NCBI GenBank assembly: GCA_009929275.1
Contig: SAAW01000011.1
Span: 1-36,565 of the forward strand
Direction: 5' to 3'
Origin: Clostridia bacterium
GTDB lineage: Bacteria; Bacillota; Clostridia; Christensenellales; UBA1242
DNA length: 36,565 nt
The position numbers and the translations under genes are program-made. Shown in pieces: positions 1 through 9,821 of this stretch; the stretch's first letter is position 1, and the number at the start of each line of letters is the position of its first letter. Below the pieces are notes generated by a model that had not been told where the DNA came from, ran no database searches, and saw nothing but the letters and a program-made list of their open reading frames with translations.

Positions 1-1
1 G

Positions 2-3000
2 ATATACCCCATCACTCCGTCTTCACCAATGGCAGAAAGTTGCGATGAATGGCAGTCAAAAGGAGTGAAAAATCTTTTTGGGGAAAAGTTGCTCATCAGT
101 GAACTTCAATCGGAAGCGGGGGTCGCAGGAGCTCTTCACGGGGCTTTGAGTGCAGGGTCGCTTGCAACTACTTTCACTTCAAGTCAGGGGCTTCTTCTTA
201 TGATTCCAAATATGTATAAGATTGCGGGCGAACTGCTTCCTTGCGTGTTTCACGTTTCTGCAAGGGCTCTTTCAACGCACGCCCTTTCAATTTTTGGCGA
301 CCACGCAGATGTGATGAGTTGCAGAGGGACGGGCTTTGCGATGCTGTGTTCAAACAACGTCCAAGAAACGCAAGATTTGGCAGTGGTGGCTCACCTTGCC
401 ACTCTTAAAAGTAGTGTTCCTTTTATGCACTTCTTCGATGGGTTTAGGACTTCACATGAGATCCAAAAAATTGAAAAAATCTCAAACGAAGACTTAAAAA
501 AAATCCTGCCAAAAAATGAAATCAATGAATTTAAAAACAGAGCACTTTCGAGCACTTCCCCTCACGCTCAAGGCACTGCACAGAACCCTGACATCTATTT
601 TCAAAACAGAGAGTCGAGCAACTCATTTTATGACAATGCGATTTTAGCAGTGAAGAGTTCGATGAATGATTTATTTAAAATTACAGGCAGACAATACAAT
701 TTGTTTGACTATTATGGCGACAAAAATGCCACCGACGTTGTCGTTCTCATGGGCAGTGGAGTGGAGACGGCGAAAGACACTGTGGAATTTTTAAACAAAA
801 ATTCGGGCACAAAATATGGCGTGTTGTGCGTGCGACTATATCGTCCTTTTTCAAGCATTGACTTTTTGAGCAAATTGCCAAAAACTGTTAAAAGAATTGC
901 AGTGCTGGACAGGACAAAAGAAAGTGGTTCTGACGGCGAACCATTATATAAAGACGTGGTGACGACACTTTTTGTGAATAATAGAGCCGACATTCAAATT
1001 GTTGGCGGAAGATATGGGCTGGGGGGCAAAGAATTCACTCCACGAATGGTGAAAGCAGTGTTTGACAACCTTAAAACTGAACTAAAAAACAATTTCACTG
1101 TGGGAATTAATGATGACATTACTCATACTTCACTCTCAATCGACAACTCTTTTGACATTGACGACACATATTTTTCTTGCAAATTCTATGGCTTGGGCAG
1201 TGACGGGACTGTGAGTGCAAATAAAAACTCCATCAAAATCATTGGCTCAAACACCGACCTTAACGTTCAGGGCTATTTTGAATATGATTCCAAAAAATCT
1301 GGCAGTGTGACAATCTCGCACTTGCGTTCCTCCAAAAATCACACAAACTCGCCTTATCTCATCACAAATGCCGACTTTGTGGCGTGCCATAACATTAACT
1401 TCATTGGAAAATATGATATGGAAGACGACCTCAAAATGAATGGGACTTTCCTTCTCAATTCGCCTTATGACAAGGAAGAATTGCAAAAAGTTTTGCCAAA
1501 CAAATTTTTTGAGACATTGAAAAAGAAAAAAGCAAGACTCTTCATTGTTGACGCAAACAAGGTGGCAGAAGATGCAGGACTTTTAAAGCGAATTAATGTC
1601 GTTATGCAGGCGTGTTTTTTCAAAACGACAAATATTATCGACTATGCAAAAGTGGAAAAACTGCTCATAGACGCAGCCTCAAAGACATATGCGAGAAAAG
1701 GACAGGACATTGTGGACGCAAATGTCAGGGCGATTAAGTCTGCAACTGAAAATCTTGTGGAGATTGATTTAAGCACAATTTCCCTTAAAAATGAAAAAAC
1801 AAAAACTGAAAATCTCGACGATTATGACAAAAATTTCATCAAAGTGATTGAACATAAAAAAGGCGACAACCTGCCTGTTTCCGCTTTTGACGCTCGTGGC
1901 ATCGTTCCCACAAACACTTCCCGCTATGAAAAGCGTGGCATTTCCATTGAAAGTCCAAAGTGGCTGAGTGAAAACTGCATTCAATGTAATATGTGCTCAG
2001 CGGTTTGTCCGCACGGCGCCATTCGCCCTGCGCTTGTGAAAGATGACGATTTGACCCTTGCACCCGCAACTTTCGGCACAATCCCCGCAACTGGCATTCC
2101 AGGCTATCATTTTAGAATGCAGATTAATGTCGCCGATTGCACAGGCTGTGGCAACTGCGTGAGAGTCTGCCCTGCCATTAGAAAAGCACTCGTTATGACA
2201 AACAGTGTGGACCTAGCAAAAGCGGAAAAAGAAAATTATAATTTTGCAAAAGAAATCGAAAATCCAAAGACTATTTTTAAAGAAAACACCCTCAAAGGCA
2301 GTCAGTTCAACAAGCCATATTTTGAATTTTCTGGGGCGTGTGCGGGCTGTGGCGAAACACCTTATGTCAAACTTGTTTCGCAACTTTTTGGGAAGCGGTT
2401 GATTGTCGCAAATGCAACGGGGTGTAGCAGTATTTATTCTGGCAGTGCCCCAACTTGCCCTTACGCAAAGGATAAGAATGGATTTGGACCTGCTTTTGCC
2501 AGCAGTTTATTTGAAGACAATGCGGAGTTTGGCTATGGCATCTATCTCGCCAAAAAGAATGCTAGAGAAAAACTTAAAAATGACGCGGAAAAATTTGTTG
2601 ATGACAAAAATAACGACAAAGAACTCGTTTCACTTTTAAAAGAATGGCTTATGAATTTTGACAATGGCGAACAGTCATTTCAACTTTCAAAAAAGATTGC
2701 TCCTCTTCTTAAAAACACAAGCCTTTCTTCGCAAGAAAAAAGTTTGACGAAAGAATGTGTCTTCATCATCGGTGGCGACGGCTGGGCATATGACATCGGC
2801 TTTGGCGGACTCGACCACGTGCTTGCAAGCGGTGAAAATGTGAATATTTTGGTGCTTGACACAGAAGTCTATTCCAACACTGGCGGGCAAATGTCAAAGG
2901 CAACTCAACTCTCTGCCACGGCAAAATTCGCAAGCAGTGGAAAAAGGACTCCAAAGAAAGACCTTGGAATGATTGCAATGACATACAAAAATGTCTATGT

Positions 3001-3403
3001 GGCACAGATTGGTCTTGGGGCAAACTTAAATCAATCGGTGAAAGCACTCAGTGAAGCGGAAAGTTACGACGGGCCAAGCCTTATCATTGCCTATGCACCT
3101 TGCATAAATCACGGCATAAATATGAGTGGTGCACAAGAAGAGATTAAAAAAGCGGTGGAATGTGGCTATTGGCACCTATATCGCTATGACCCAAGAAATT
3201 TTGCAGAAAAGAAAAATCCGCTTATGCTGGACAGCGCAAAACCAACAAAAAATTATGAGGATTTTTTGAAAGGCGAGAGCAGATTCACTGCCCTTGAGAA
3301 GATTTCCCCTGAACTCGCAGAAAAACTCTTTGAAGAAAGCAAAAAGGTGGCGGAAGAAAAATATCAAACTTTGCTTAAACTTTCACAAGAAAAAATTGAA
3401 TGA
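2..3403 (+). CDS. nifJ: pyruvate:ferredoxin (flavodoxin) oxidoreductase, 5' truncated by the window edge
   Basis: Open frame runs to the left edge (IYPITPSSPMAESCDEW precedes the listed Met29). YPITPSSPM motif, two 4Fe-4S ferredoxin motifs (CIQCNMCSAVCPHGAI, CTGCGNCVRVCP), TPP domain (CAGCGETPYVKL, GGDGWAYDIGFGGLDHV). Confidence 0.95.
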   Translation: MYPITPSSPMAESCDEWQSKGVKNLFGEKLLISELQSEAGVAGALHGALSAGSLATTFTSSQGLLLMIPNMYKIAGELLPCVFHVSARALSTHALSIFGDHADVMSCRGTGFAMLCSNNVQETQDLAVVAHLATLKSSVPFMHFFDGFRTSHEIQKIEKISNEDLKKILPKNEINEFKNRALSSTSPHAQGTAQNPDIYFQNRESSNSFYDNAILAVKSSMNDLFKITGRQYNLFDYYGDKNATDVVVLMGSGVETAKDTVEFLNKNSGTKYGVLCVRLYRPFSSIDFLSKLPKTVKRIAVLDRTKESGSDGEPLYKDVVTTLFVNNRADIQIVGGRYGLGGKEFTPRMVKAVFDNLKTELKNNFTVGINDDITHTSLSIDNSFDIDDTYFSCKFYGLGSDGTVSANKNSIKIIGSNTDLNVQGYFEYDSKKSGSVTISHLRSSKNHTNSPYLITNADFVACHNINFIGKYDMEDDLKMNGTFLLNSPYDKEELQKVLPNKFFETLKKKKARLFIVDANKVAEDAGLLKRINVVMQACFFKTTNIIDYAKVEKLLIDAASKTYARKGQDIVDANVRAIKSATENLVEIDLSTISLKNEKTKTENLDDYDKNFIKVIEHKKGDNLPVSAFDARGIVPTNTSRYEKRGISIESPKWLSENCIQCNMCSAVCPHGAIRPALVKDDDLTLAPATFGTIPATGIPGYHFRMQINVADCTGCGNCVRVCPAIRKALVMTNSVDLAKAEKENYNFAKEIENPKTIFKENTLKGSQFNKPYFEFSGACAGCGETPYVKLVSQLFGKRLIVANATGCSSIYSGSAPTCPYAKDKNGFGPAFASSLFEDNAEFGYGIYLAKKNAREKLKNDAEKFVDDKNNDKELVSLLKEWLMNFDNGEQSFQLSKKIAPLLKNTSLSSQEKSLTKECVFIIGGDGWAYDIGFGGLDHVLASGENVNILVLDTEVYSNTGGQMSKATQLSATAKFASSGKRTPKKDLGMIAMTYKNVYVAQIGLGANLNQSVKALSEAESYDGPSLIIAYAPCINHGINMSGAQEEIKKAVECGYWHLYRYDPRNFAEKKNPLMLDSAKPTKNYEDFLKGESRFTALEKISPELAEKLFEESKKVAEEKYQTLLKLSQEKIE

Positions 3404-3450
3404 GTTTCATTCATTAAGTTTTCTTTTATCTTTGAAGATTTAAAATAAAA

Positions 3451-3482
3451 AGGACAACCCGACAAAAGTTGTTCTTTTTTTT
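3451..3482. terminator. rho-independent terminator between convergent genes
   Basis: AGGACAAC-ccgacaaaa-GTTGTTCT stem (one G-U pair) followed by a T tract. Confidence 0.75.
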
Positions 3483-3506
3483 ATGTTTATTTTTTAATCT
3501 TTTTCA

Positions 3507-6500
3507 CTATTTTTTGTTATTTTCGTCGTCTTTGTTTGGGCTCTCAAACTCATTTTTATATTTTTCAAGTCTTGCTCGATATTCTTCATTGTTGATTTTA
3601 TTATATGCACTTAAACGCGCTTGATGCCTGTTTCTTTTCCTTACAATTGAAACGGCGACAGAGAGCAAAATTAAACAAACTATGATTGTAACAACTGTAT
3701 AAAAAATGTTAATATTGCTGGCTATTGTCACTCTAATGTCTTCATCGGCACTGATCCCATCGAGTGATTTTGCAAAGACAAAATATTCAAACATATTGAG
3801 TTTATATTCATCTTCAAGCACCGATGTGTCCACGACAGTTCCATATGATATCTGCACTTGAAATTCATTTCCGTCTTCCATAATGAATGTTATGGTGTAG
3901 ACATTTGGAGTGTAACAAGCCAAGATTGTGCGGTCTTGCGTGGCGTTTGTAATGTTTATCGTGACATTCCAAACAGGGTCGGTTTCATCGAAAAATTCTT
4001 TCACAGGAATTTCGGGAAAATTTTCAAAAAGAAGATTTTCTCCGTGTGTCAAACTAACTGTTTCCACCAAAATACCGTCAGCAACAAAGTTTATCGTATA
4101 AGTATTTACAACGACGTCAAAAACAGTCAATTCAAAATCATCTGTCACATTTGAGATTGTGTAGCGGTTTTTGATTCCGTCTTCGTCGTCTGTGGCGATT
4201 TGCTGGGGAGTTATTTCCACTTCGTTGCCACCTGTTTGCCAAACGACGCACACTTTCATTGTTGCATAGGATTTATTATAGGCTGAAGATAGATTAATCT
4301 CAAAAGTGTAGTCATTTCCATAATCTATAAAAGTTGAATCTGCGTTGAGCGCATAAGAAGTGCTTTGTGAAGGCAAAGCAACTGAAAAAGTTTTAATTTG
4401 CCACTTGGCAAAAAGATTTTTGATTCCAGTTGAACCCTGTGTAATTTGGGTGATTTGCGTGCCTGAAAAATCACTGTTCTCATAATATCCCATAAAGTCA
4501 TATCCCACTCTTGTTGGGGTTATGAGCGAAAATGTTTGAGTTAAAATTGTATAGGACGTTTGGGCTGTTGTGCCACTTATGCTTCCGCCGTTTAAATTAT
4601 AATATATTCTATATGAATTAAGTGCCATATTTGCTTTAAATTTTGTGTTTTCCTCGATGATTTCGCTTAAGATGTTTTCAACTGTCGTCCAATTTTCGTC
4701 ATCAATTGATTTCTTCCAATTATTGAATGTATAACCCACTTTGGTTGGAGTCGCGTCAATGCCATCTGGCAAAGTGCCGACTTGGTCAAAATGCGTGACA
4801 GTTTTGGTTCTTGTGATTGAATTTTCCTCGATGATAAAAGTCACCACATAATTTCTGTATGATATAGTGTAAGAACTTCCCTCACTCACTGTAACTCTAT
4901 AATTTTCATTTTGTGACTCGGCAGTGATTTGATAATTCCCCGCACGAGTGGTGTTTGAGATGAGTCTGTCTTCATCTTCATAGCAAAGATATGTGAGTTC
5001 AAGGCTGTCACCCGTCACAAAATTCACTTCTGTCCCGTCTTCGAATTCGTATGAAACAGTGTCAAAAGTGATTTCACCATAGTAATTTTTAAGCAAAATT
5101 CCATATTCATCTTTTAGGTTTATAATCTTAATCTTAACACCGACAGGATTTATTTCAAAAATATGTTCGGTGCTGTCCAAAATAAAATCATAATTGTTTG
5201 AAAGACTGCTTGCGAGTGCAAGTGTGCCGATTGAAATTACATACTCGCCGATATTTTCACCACTTTCACGCGAAAGCAACCCCGTGAAGTCCGCAGTGTC
5301 TGAAAACACAAACCCCAGAGTTGAGAATGTTAAAACAGGGTCATTTTTGCCATATAATTTACTTTGATTGTCATTTGGAATGACGGTTAGAGTCTTCCTT
5401 GTAATCTCAAAAGTTATTTCATTATCACTATCTAAGACCAAAGTATAGTTGTTTGCCAAAAAATTCTCGTTATCAACAAGCACAAGAGTTCCAATTAAAA
5501 AGAAATATTCGCCGACATTTTCACCCGTTTGCCTTGAAAGACTGCCCGAAAAAGCAGGGACTTCATTTGAAATTTGTCCGCTATACACAAAAGAAAAACT
5601 TTCGCTTTCGCCATAGATTTTGCTTTGCTCCGCGTTAGGAGTCACAGAGAGTTGGATTGGTGAAATGGTAATCTTCGCCGTTTCATATTTTGGCGCATAA
5701 TTTTCTTTTAAAAATTCAAAACAAATATAATATTCTCCGCAATTTATTTTGCCAATATTTTCATTGCTTGACGTCCCTTCATTAAAGGCGTCACTTTTTG
5801 AAGACACTTCGCAATATCTCACAGTGTATTCTTCTTCGTCTTCTTCACCAAAATTTGGACTCAAAAAGTGAAGTTCTCCATTATAACTATCACTGATATC
5901 GGTGACAAAAGAGTCGGTTATTGTGCCACTATAAATTGTGAAATAGACTATGTTAGAATAAATTTCAAGGGTGTAATTTTCTTTTAAAAAAGGTGAATTA
6001 TCAACGGGTTCGAGCGAGCCTAATGTAATTTGATAGTTGCCAGCATCTTCGCCAGAGATTCGACTTAAACTGCCCGAAAAAGCAGGCGTTTCGCCCGAGA
6101 TTGAGTTGGAAATTGTGAAAGTAAGAGTGGGGTCATCTTCTTCATAGATTTTGCTATGCCCAGTGTTTGGAGTGATTATCAAAATGCGTGGAATAATCTC
6201 AAAAAACTTTGTTTCTTGCGCAAAAATAACTTCATAGTTATCTTTATAAAATCCGCTTTCCGCGTCGTCACTTTTTATTATATCCCCAAAAAGAGAAATG
6301 GCATATTCGCCCACATTTTCGCCACTTTCACGAATGAGAGTTGCCGAAACATTTGGACTTTGTGTTCCCTCTGTGCCAGAAAAATGATAGGTGAGAGCGG
6401 GGTCTGGGTCGCCATAGTGTTTTGTCAGTTCGTCAGCGACGACATAGAGAGTTTTTGGAGTGACTGTGTATTTGACTCCTGAAACAAAAGATATAGCATA

Positions 6501-8585
6501 GTTTGAAACTAAAAAGTTATTCTTATTGATTAAAGTCAGATTATTTTGAATGATGCTATATTCCCCAACATTATTTAGCCCTGACGAACTGAAATTCTGC
6601 ACAGAAAGCACGCCCGAAGAATTGACGCTTTCGCCAGAAACAAGCCCTGAAAGTGCCCACATTGGCAGAACATAAGACTCGCCATAGACACCCGTGACAG
6701 CATTCGGAGTGATTAAAAGAGATTTTGGGTTAATCCTAATCTCAACTTGCTCTAAAACTGTGCTGTAAAAATCTGCTGTAATCTTAATATAAACTGTGTA
6801 GGACGACACATTTCCCGAAACAATTTTGACATTTTTAATGTTTGGCAAAGTGGAAGAATAGTTGATTCCGTCTAGGCTGTATGTGACATCAAAAGTGGAC
6901 GGGGTGATGACGGAAACACTTGGGTTGTGGAGTAGCCCATCATAAGTGTAGGTGCCACCTGTCACTTCATATGTCATATCACTAAGGTCATATTTTGTTT
7001 GTATTTTCATTGGGATAACACATTCACTCGTGGTATTTTCAGTGCTTGCGCCATAGATTGTCCACGAAGTTGAAGGTTGTTGAGAAAGATATGTCACATA
7101 TGAAATATTTTGATTTGGGTTATTCGCCATATAATACAGAATTCCGTCGTCCACTTCAATGACAACGGCAAAAAAGTCCCCGTTAAGGCGTATGTCTTCT
7201 TCCACTTCAACAGTGTAATATCCCGTTTGATTTGCTGAAAAAAGATATTCGTCGCCCGAAGTTGCGAAAGAATTTTTTAATGCCACTTTATTGCTAAAAT
7301 TGTTCTTTATGCTTATTTGCGAATTGCTTGTCAGTCCATTTAATATGTAGACTCTAAAATTTGTGGTATCATAATTTTTATAAGAATTGTCATTTATATT
7401 TTTTACAACGCACATCGTGGGAACTTTAATTCGAGAGATATATTGGTTTTCAAAATTTGAGTCGATTTGATATATATTCGCAAGATATGCTGTGTTTGAA
7501 TAGGAATAGTAGGAAGTGTAGTAGACACTGTGAGAACTGTCGAAAGTGACAAATTGATTTTGATAGCCAGAGCCCGACATATTGTCATATTCAATGTAGT
7601 CTGTCAAATTCTCTCCCATACGAGTGAACCCGCAGACATTATCTTCAACAAATCTGTCATCATAAGATATGTAGAAAAATCCGCCATTCCCAAAAGTTTC
7701 ACCATAAGAATTTTGGGCAATATATGCACCTGTGTGACCATTAATCGTAACGTTGTCGTCCCACCCGACCAAAGTTACCATATGGTTTGATGATGTTTGA
7801 GTGGTGTTGCCATAATAATAATAAATATAGTTTGCTATGTATGTATTGTTAAAATACATTGACGCAGTCACTGCTCCATATGTTTTAATATGGTTTTTGA
7901 TGCTGTTTCTGTTTGCCAAAATCTTTGCTTCTGTGACACTGTCTGCAATGCCATTTGCATTGTCATAAAACTCAATCGAATTTCTTGATGGGAAATAATA
8001 ACTTTCGAGCGCGCTGAACCCCGATATTACCCTCTCGTTTGAAGTTAGTCCTGCACCATAAAAGTTCGCAAGTTGCTCGTTTGAAGCAGAACTCCAAGCA
8101 TTAATTGCACTCATACCTGATGTTTCCCACGACTGCTCGTTCACAGGCCCATTGTCACTGGAAAAATATTCATATGCCACTTCAAACGCACCACCACCAA
8201 GGCTGTCCCACCCGCGAGATGTCACAAAAACATTATAGGCAAGGTCTAGTTCTGAAAAATTGAGAGGGACACTTTTGTTGACAAGTCCTGTTGTATAAAG
8301 GGTCGTTTCAAGGGCTGTTATGGACGAAAAAGCCCAGCATAAGTCGGATTGCAATTGATTCTCAACATTTGCAGTCAGCCCCGTTGAATTATTGGGGAAA
8401 TTTATTAGACTTGTGTTGTATAAAAAATATTCGCTTGCGAGTTCACCCTGTGAAGTTGTGTTTGAAGAAGTCTGTTCGGCAACAACAAATGAGGGAGAAA
8501 AAGCAAAATTAACGGAAAAAAAAGAGATCATAAAAAATGCAATTAAGAATAAAAACATCAGTTTTTTATGTTCACTCTTTTGCAT
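3507..8585 (-). CDS. secreted C1A (papain-like) cysteine protease with lectin-like region, MBG-like repeats, InlB/Listeria-Bacteroides-type repeat and C-terminal TM anchor
   Basis: N-terminal hydrophobic signal; NQLQSDLCWAFS (Cys with Gln at -6), SNHMVTLVGWDDN (His), YIAQNSYGETFGNGGFFYISYDD (Asn); repeated PNxxQSKxYG...GSLSRxxGENVGEY modules; YYNLNGGSISG...GYDFMGYYENSDFSG...LFAKW; terminal TM VVTIIVCLILLSVAVSIVRKRNRHQ. GGAGGAAAA precedes the ATG. Confidence 0.88.
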   Translation of the reverse strand: MQKSEHKKLMFLFLIAFFMISFFSVNFAFSPSFVVAEQTSSNTTSQGELASEYFLYNTSLINFPNNSTGLTANVENQLQSDLCWAFSSITALETTLYTTGLVNKSVPLNFSELDLAYNVFVTSRGWDSLGGGAFEVAYEYFSSDNGPVNEQSWETSGMSAINAWSSASNEQLANFYGAGLTSNERVISGFSALESYYFPSRNSIEFYDNANGIADSVTEAKILANRNSIKNHIKTYGAVTASMYFNNTYIANYIYYYYGNTTQTSSNHMVTLVGWDDNVTINGHTGAYIAQNSYGETFGNGGFFYISYDDRFVEDNVCGFTRMGENLTDYIEYDNMSGSGYQNQFVTFDSSHSVYYTSYYSYSNTAYLANIYQIDSNFENQYISRIKVPTMCVVKNINDNSYKNYDTTNFRVYILNGLTSNSQISIKNNFSNKVALKNSFATSGDEYLFSANQTGYYTVEVEEDIRLNGDFFAVVIEVDDGILYYMANNPNQNISYVTYLSQQPSTSWTIYGASTENTTSECVIPMKIQTKYDLSDMTYEVTGGTYTYDGLLHNPSVSVITPSTFDVTYSLDGINYSSTLPNIKNVKIVSGNVSSYTVYIKITADFYSTVLEQVEIRINPKSLLITPNAVTGVYGESYVLPMWALSGLVSGESVNSSGVLSVQNFSSSGLNNVGEYSIIQNNLTLINKNNFLVSNYAISFVSGVKYTVTPKTLYVVADELTKHYGDPDPALTYHFSGTEGTQSPNVSATLIRESGENVGEYAISLFGDIIKSDDAESGFYKDNYEVIFAQETKFFEIIPRILIITPNTGHSKIYEEDDPTLTFTISNSISGETPAFSGSLSRISGEDAGNYQITLGSLEPVDNSPFLKENYTLEIYSNIVYFTIYSGTITDSFVTDISDSYNGELHFLSPNFGEEDEEEYTVRYCEVSSKSDAFNEGTSSNENIGKINCGEYYICFEFLKENYAPKYETAKITISPIQLSVTPNAEQSKIYGESESFSFVYSGQISNEVPAFSGSLSRQTGENVGEYFFLIGTLVLVDNENFLANNYTLVLDSDNEITFEITRKTLTVIPNDNQSKLYGKNDPVLTFSTLGFVFSDTADFTGLLSRESGENIGEYVISIGTLALASSLSNNYDFILDSTEHIFEINPVGVKIKIINLKDEYGILLKNYYGEITFDTVSYEFEDGTEVNFVTGDSLELTYLCYEDEDRLISNTTRAGNYQITAESQNENYRVTVSEGSSYTISYRNYVVTFIIEENSITRTKTVTHFDQVGTLPDGIDATPTKVGYTFNNWKKSIDDENWTTVENILSEIIEENTKFKANMALNSYRIYYNLNGGSISGTTAQTSYTILTQTFSLITPTRVGYDFMGYYENSDFSGTQITQITQGSTGIKNLFAKWQIKTFSVALPSQSTSYALNADSTFIDYGNDYTFEINLSSAYNKSYATMKVCVVWQTGGNEVEITPQQIATDDEDGIKNRYTISNVTDDFELTVFDVVVNTYTINFVADGILVETVSLTHGENLLFENFPEIPVKEFFDETDPVWNVTINITNATQDRTILACYTPNVYTITFIMEDGNEFQVQISYGTVVDTSVLEDEYKLNMFEYFVFAKSLDGISADEDIRVTIASNINIFYTVVTIIVCLILLSVAVSIVRKRNRHQARLSAYNKINNEEYRARLEKYKNEFESPNKDDENNKK

Positions 8586-8649
8586 TTTTCCTCCAAAAAC
8601 AAAATTGATTTTTATTTATTAAATGTTAAATATTATATGTATCAATATA

Positions 8650-8678
8650 AGTATAGTTATAGTATGTTTTTTAGTCAA
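8650..8678 (-). promoter_or_regulatory. sigma-A-type promoter for the giant protease
   Basis: Minus strand TTGACT-N17-TATACT. Confidence 0.65.
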
Positions 8679-8680
8679 CT

Positions 8681-8714
8681 TTTTACAAAATTTTTTGCAA
8701 AATATTTTACAAAA
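8681..8714. repeat. three 12-bp-phased TTTT(A/G)CAAAA repeats
   Basis: TTTTACAAAA at 8681, TTTTGCAAAA at 8693, TTTTACAAAA at 8705, adjacent to the -35 of the protease promoter. Confidence 0.7.
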
Positions 8715-8835
8715 CGACATTATTATTTTATTTTTTGTTTAAACTTTTTTTAAAAAATTTTTTACTGTTTTTTGTTTTGCTTTTTTATTTTCCTAATATA
8801 TACTGATTTCATTATAAGCAGTTTGGGAGAATAAA

Positions 8836-9399
8836 ATGTTTTTTGGAGTTGAAGTTGATCTTTGGTTTGTCTGCATTATTGTTGTGCTTGGCAGGATTGT
8901 GGATATGGGGCTTGCCACGATTAGAACAGTTTTCGTCGTTAAGGGCAAGTCTGGGCTTGCGGCAACACTTGGCTTTGTGGAGGCTTTCTTTTGGTTTGTT
9001 GTCGTAAAGGCTGCGTTGGATTTTAACATTTCTTTAAGTCCTGTGGTCGGCACATTTTTGATTGCAACAGTTTACTCTTTGGGCTTTGCTTTGGGGACAT
9101 ATCTTGGAGGACTTTTTTCAAAAAGGTTTATCAAAGTCAATGTTAAAGTTCAGATTGTTTTAAGCAACAAAAATGACGAAGTTGTGGAAGAACTTCAAAA
9201 CAATGGCTTTGGAGCAACAATTCTAACCGCAAAAGGTGCGAAAGAAAAGCACGAAACATATCTTATTTTTGTCGAGACAGACTCAAAAAATTTGGCAAAA
9301 TTAAAACAAATTATAGACAAAAAAGACCCCCGTGCATTCATTTCGGTGAATGAAAGCAGGAATGTTTACAACGGATATTTTGTGAGAAATGTGAAATAA
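8836..9399 (+). CDS. DUF2179/UPF0316-family membrane protein
   Basis: 187 aa, N-terminal TM segments plus C-terminal soluble domain (NGFGATILTAKGAKEKHETYLIFVE); GGGAG upstream of ATG. Confidence 0.75.
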   Translation: MFFGVEVDLWFVCIIVVLGRIVDMGLATIRTVFVVKGKSGLAATLGFVEAFFWFVVVKAALDFNISLSPVVGTFLIATVYSLGFALGTYLGGLFSKRFIKVNVKVQIVLSNKNDEVVEELQNNGFGATILTAKGAKEKHETYLIFVETDSKNLAKLKQIIDKKDPRAFISVNESRNVYNGYFVRNVK

Positions 9400-9446
9400 T
9401 TTTTTCATTATTGCACAAAAAATATAAAAAAAAATTACATATAGAA

Positions 9447-9479
9447 GAAAAAAACACCAAAATTTTGGTGCTTTTTTTT
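9447..9479. terminator. bidirectional terminator
   Basis: Perfect palindrome CACCAAAATTTTGGTG (9455-9470) flanked by an A tract and a T tract, between convergent genes. Confidence 0.8.
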
Positions 9480-9491
9480 AAAAAAATTTTT

Positions 9492-9746
9492 TTATTTGCC
9501 TAAAATATACATAATTATGTCTGTCCCAACGAGGATAAAGCCAGCGATAACAAGCATAAGTCCTATAATTTTGAAAGTGACATAAACTTTGTCGTCTTCT
9601 TTAATTTTATTCTTGTGCTTGGCGACGCGGGCGATTCTTCTGGAAAGTAGCGCTATTGCAATGCCCACAGATATGACAATCAAGCCGATGAAAACAAGCG
9701 GTTCGTCAAGGAATTGTGCTAAATTGCGACCTAATAGATTTTGCAT
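9492..9746 (-). CDS. small two-TM membrane protein of unknown function (84 aa)
   Basis: GGAGGAAGTT-ATG start region; two hydrophobic helices separated by a basic loop. Confidence 0.65.
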   Translation of the reverse strand: MQNLLGRNLAQFLDEPLVFIGLIVISVGIAIALLSRRIARVAKHKNKIKEDDKVYVTFKIIGLMLVIAGFILVGTDIIMYILGK

Positions 9747-9821
9747 AACTTCCTCCTATAATTTTTATTCACTTAATTATAGCAGTGTTTAAACATTTTT
9801 TCAATAGAAATTTTAATCAAA

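Noticed and set aside
6156-6482. Plus-strand 108-aa ORF inside the protease gene
   Set aside because: Antisense of the repeat region, no SD or family signal.
5140-6720. Regularly spaced similar blocks considered as a CRISPR-like array
   Set aside because: They are degenerate, hundreds of bp apart, in frame, and encode MBG-like protein modules.
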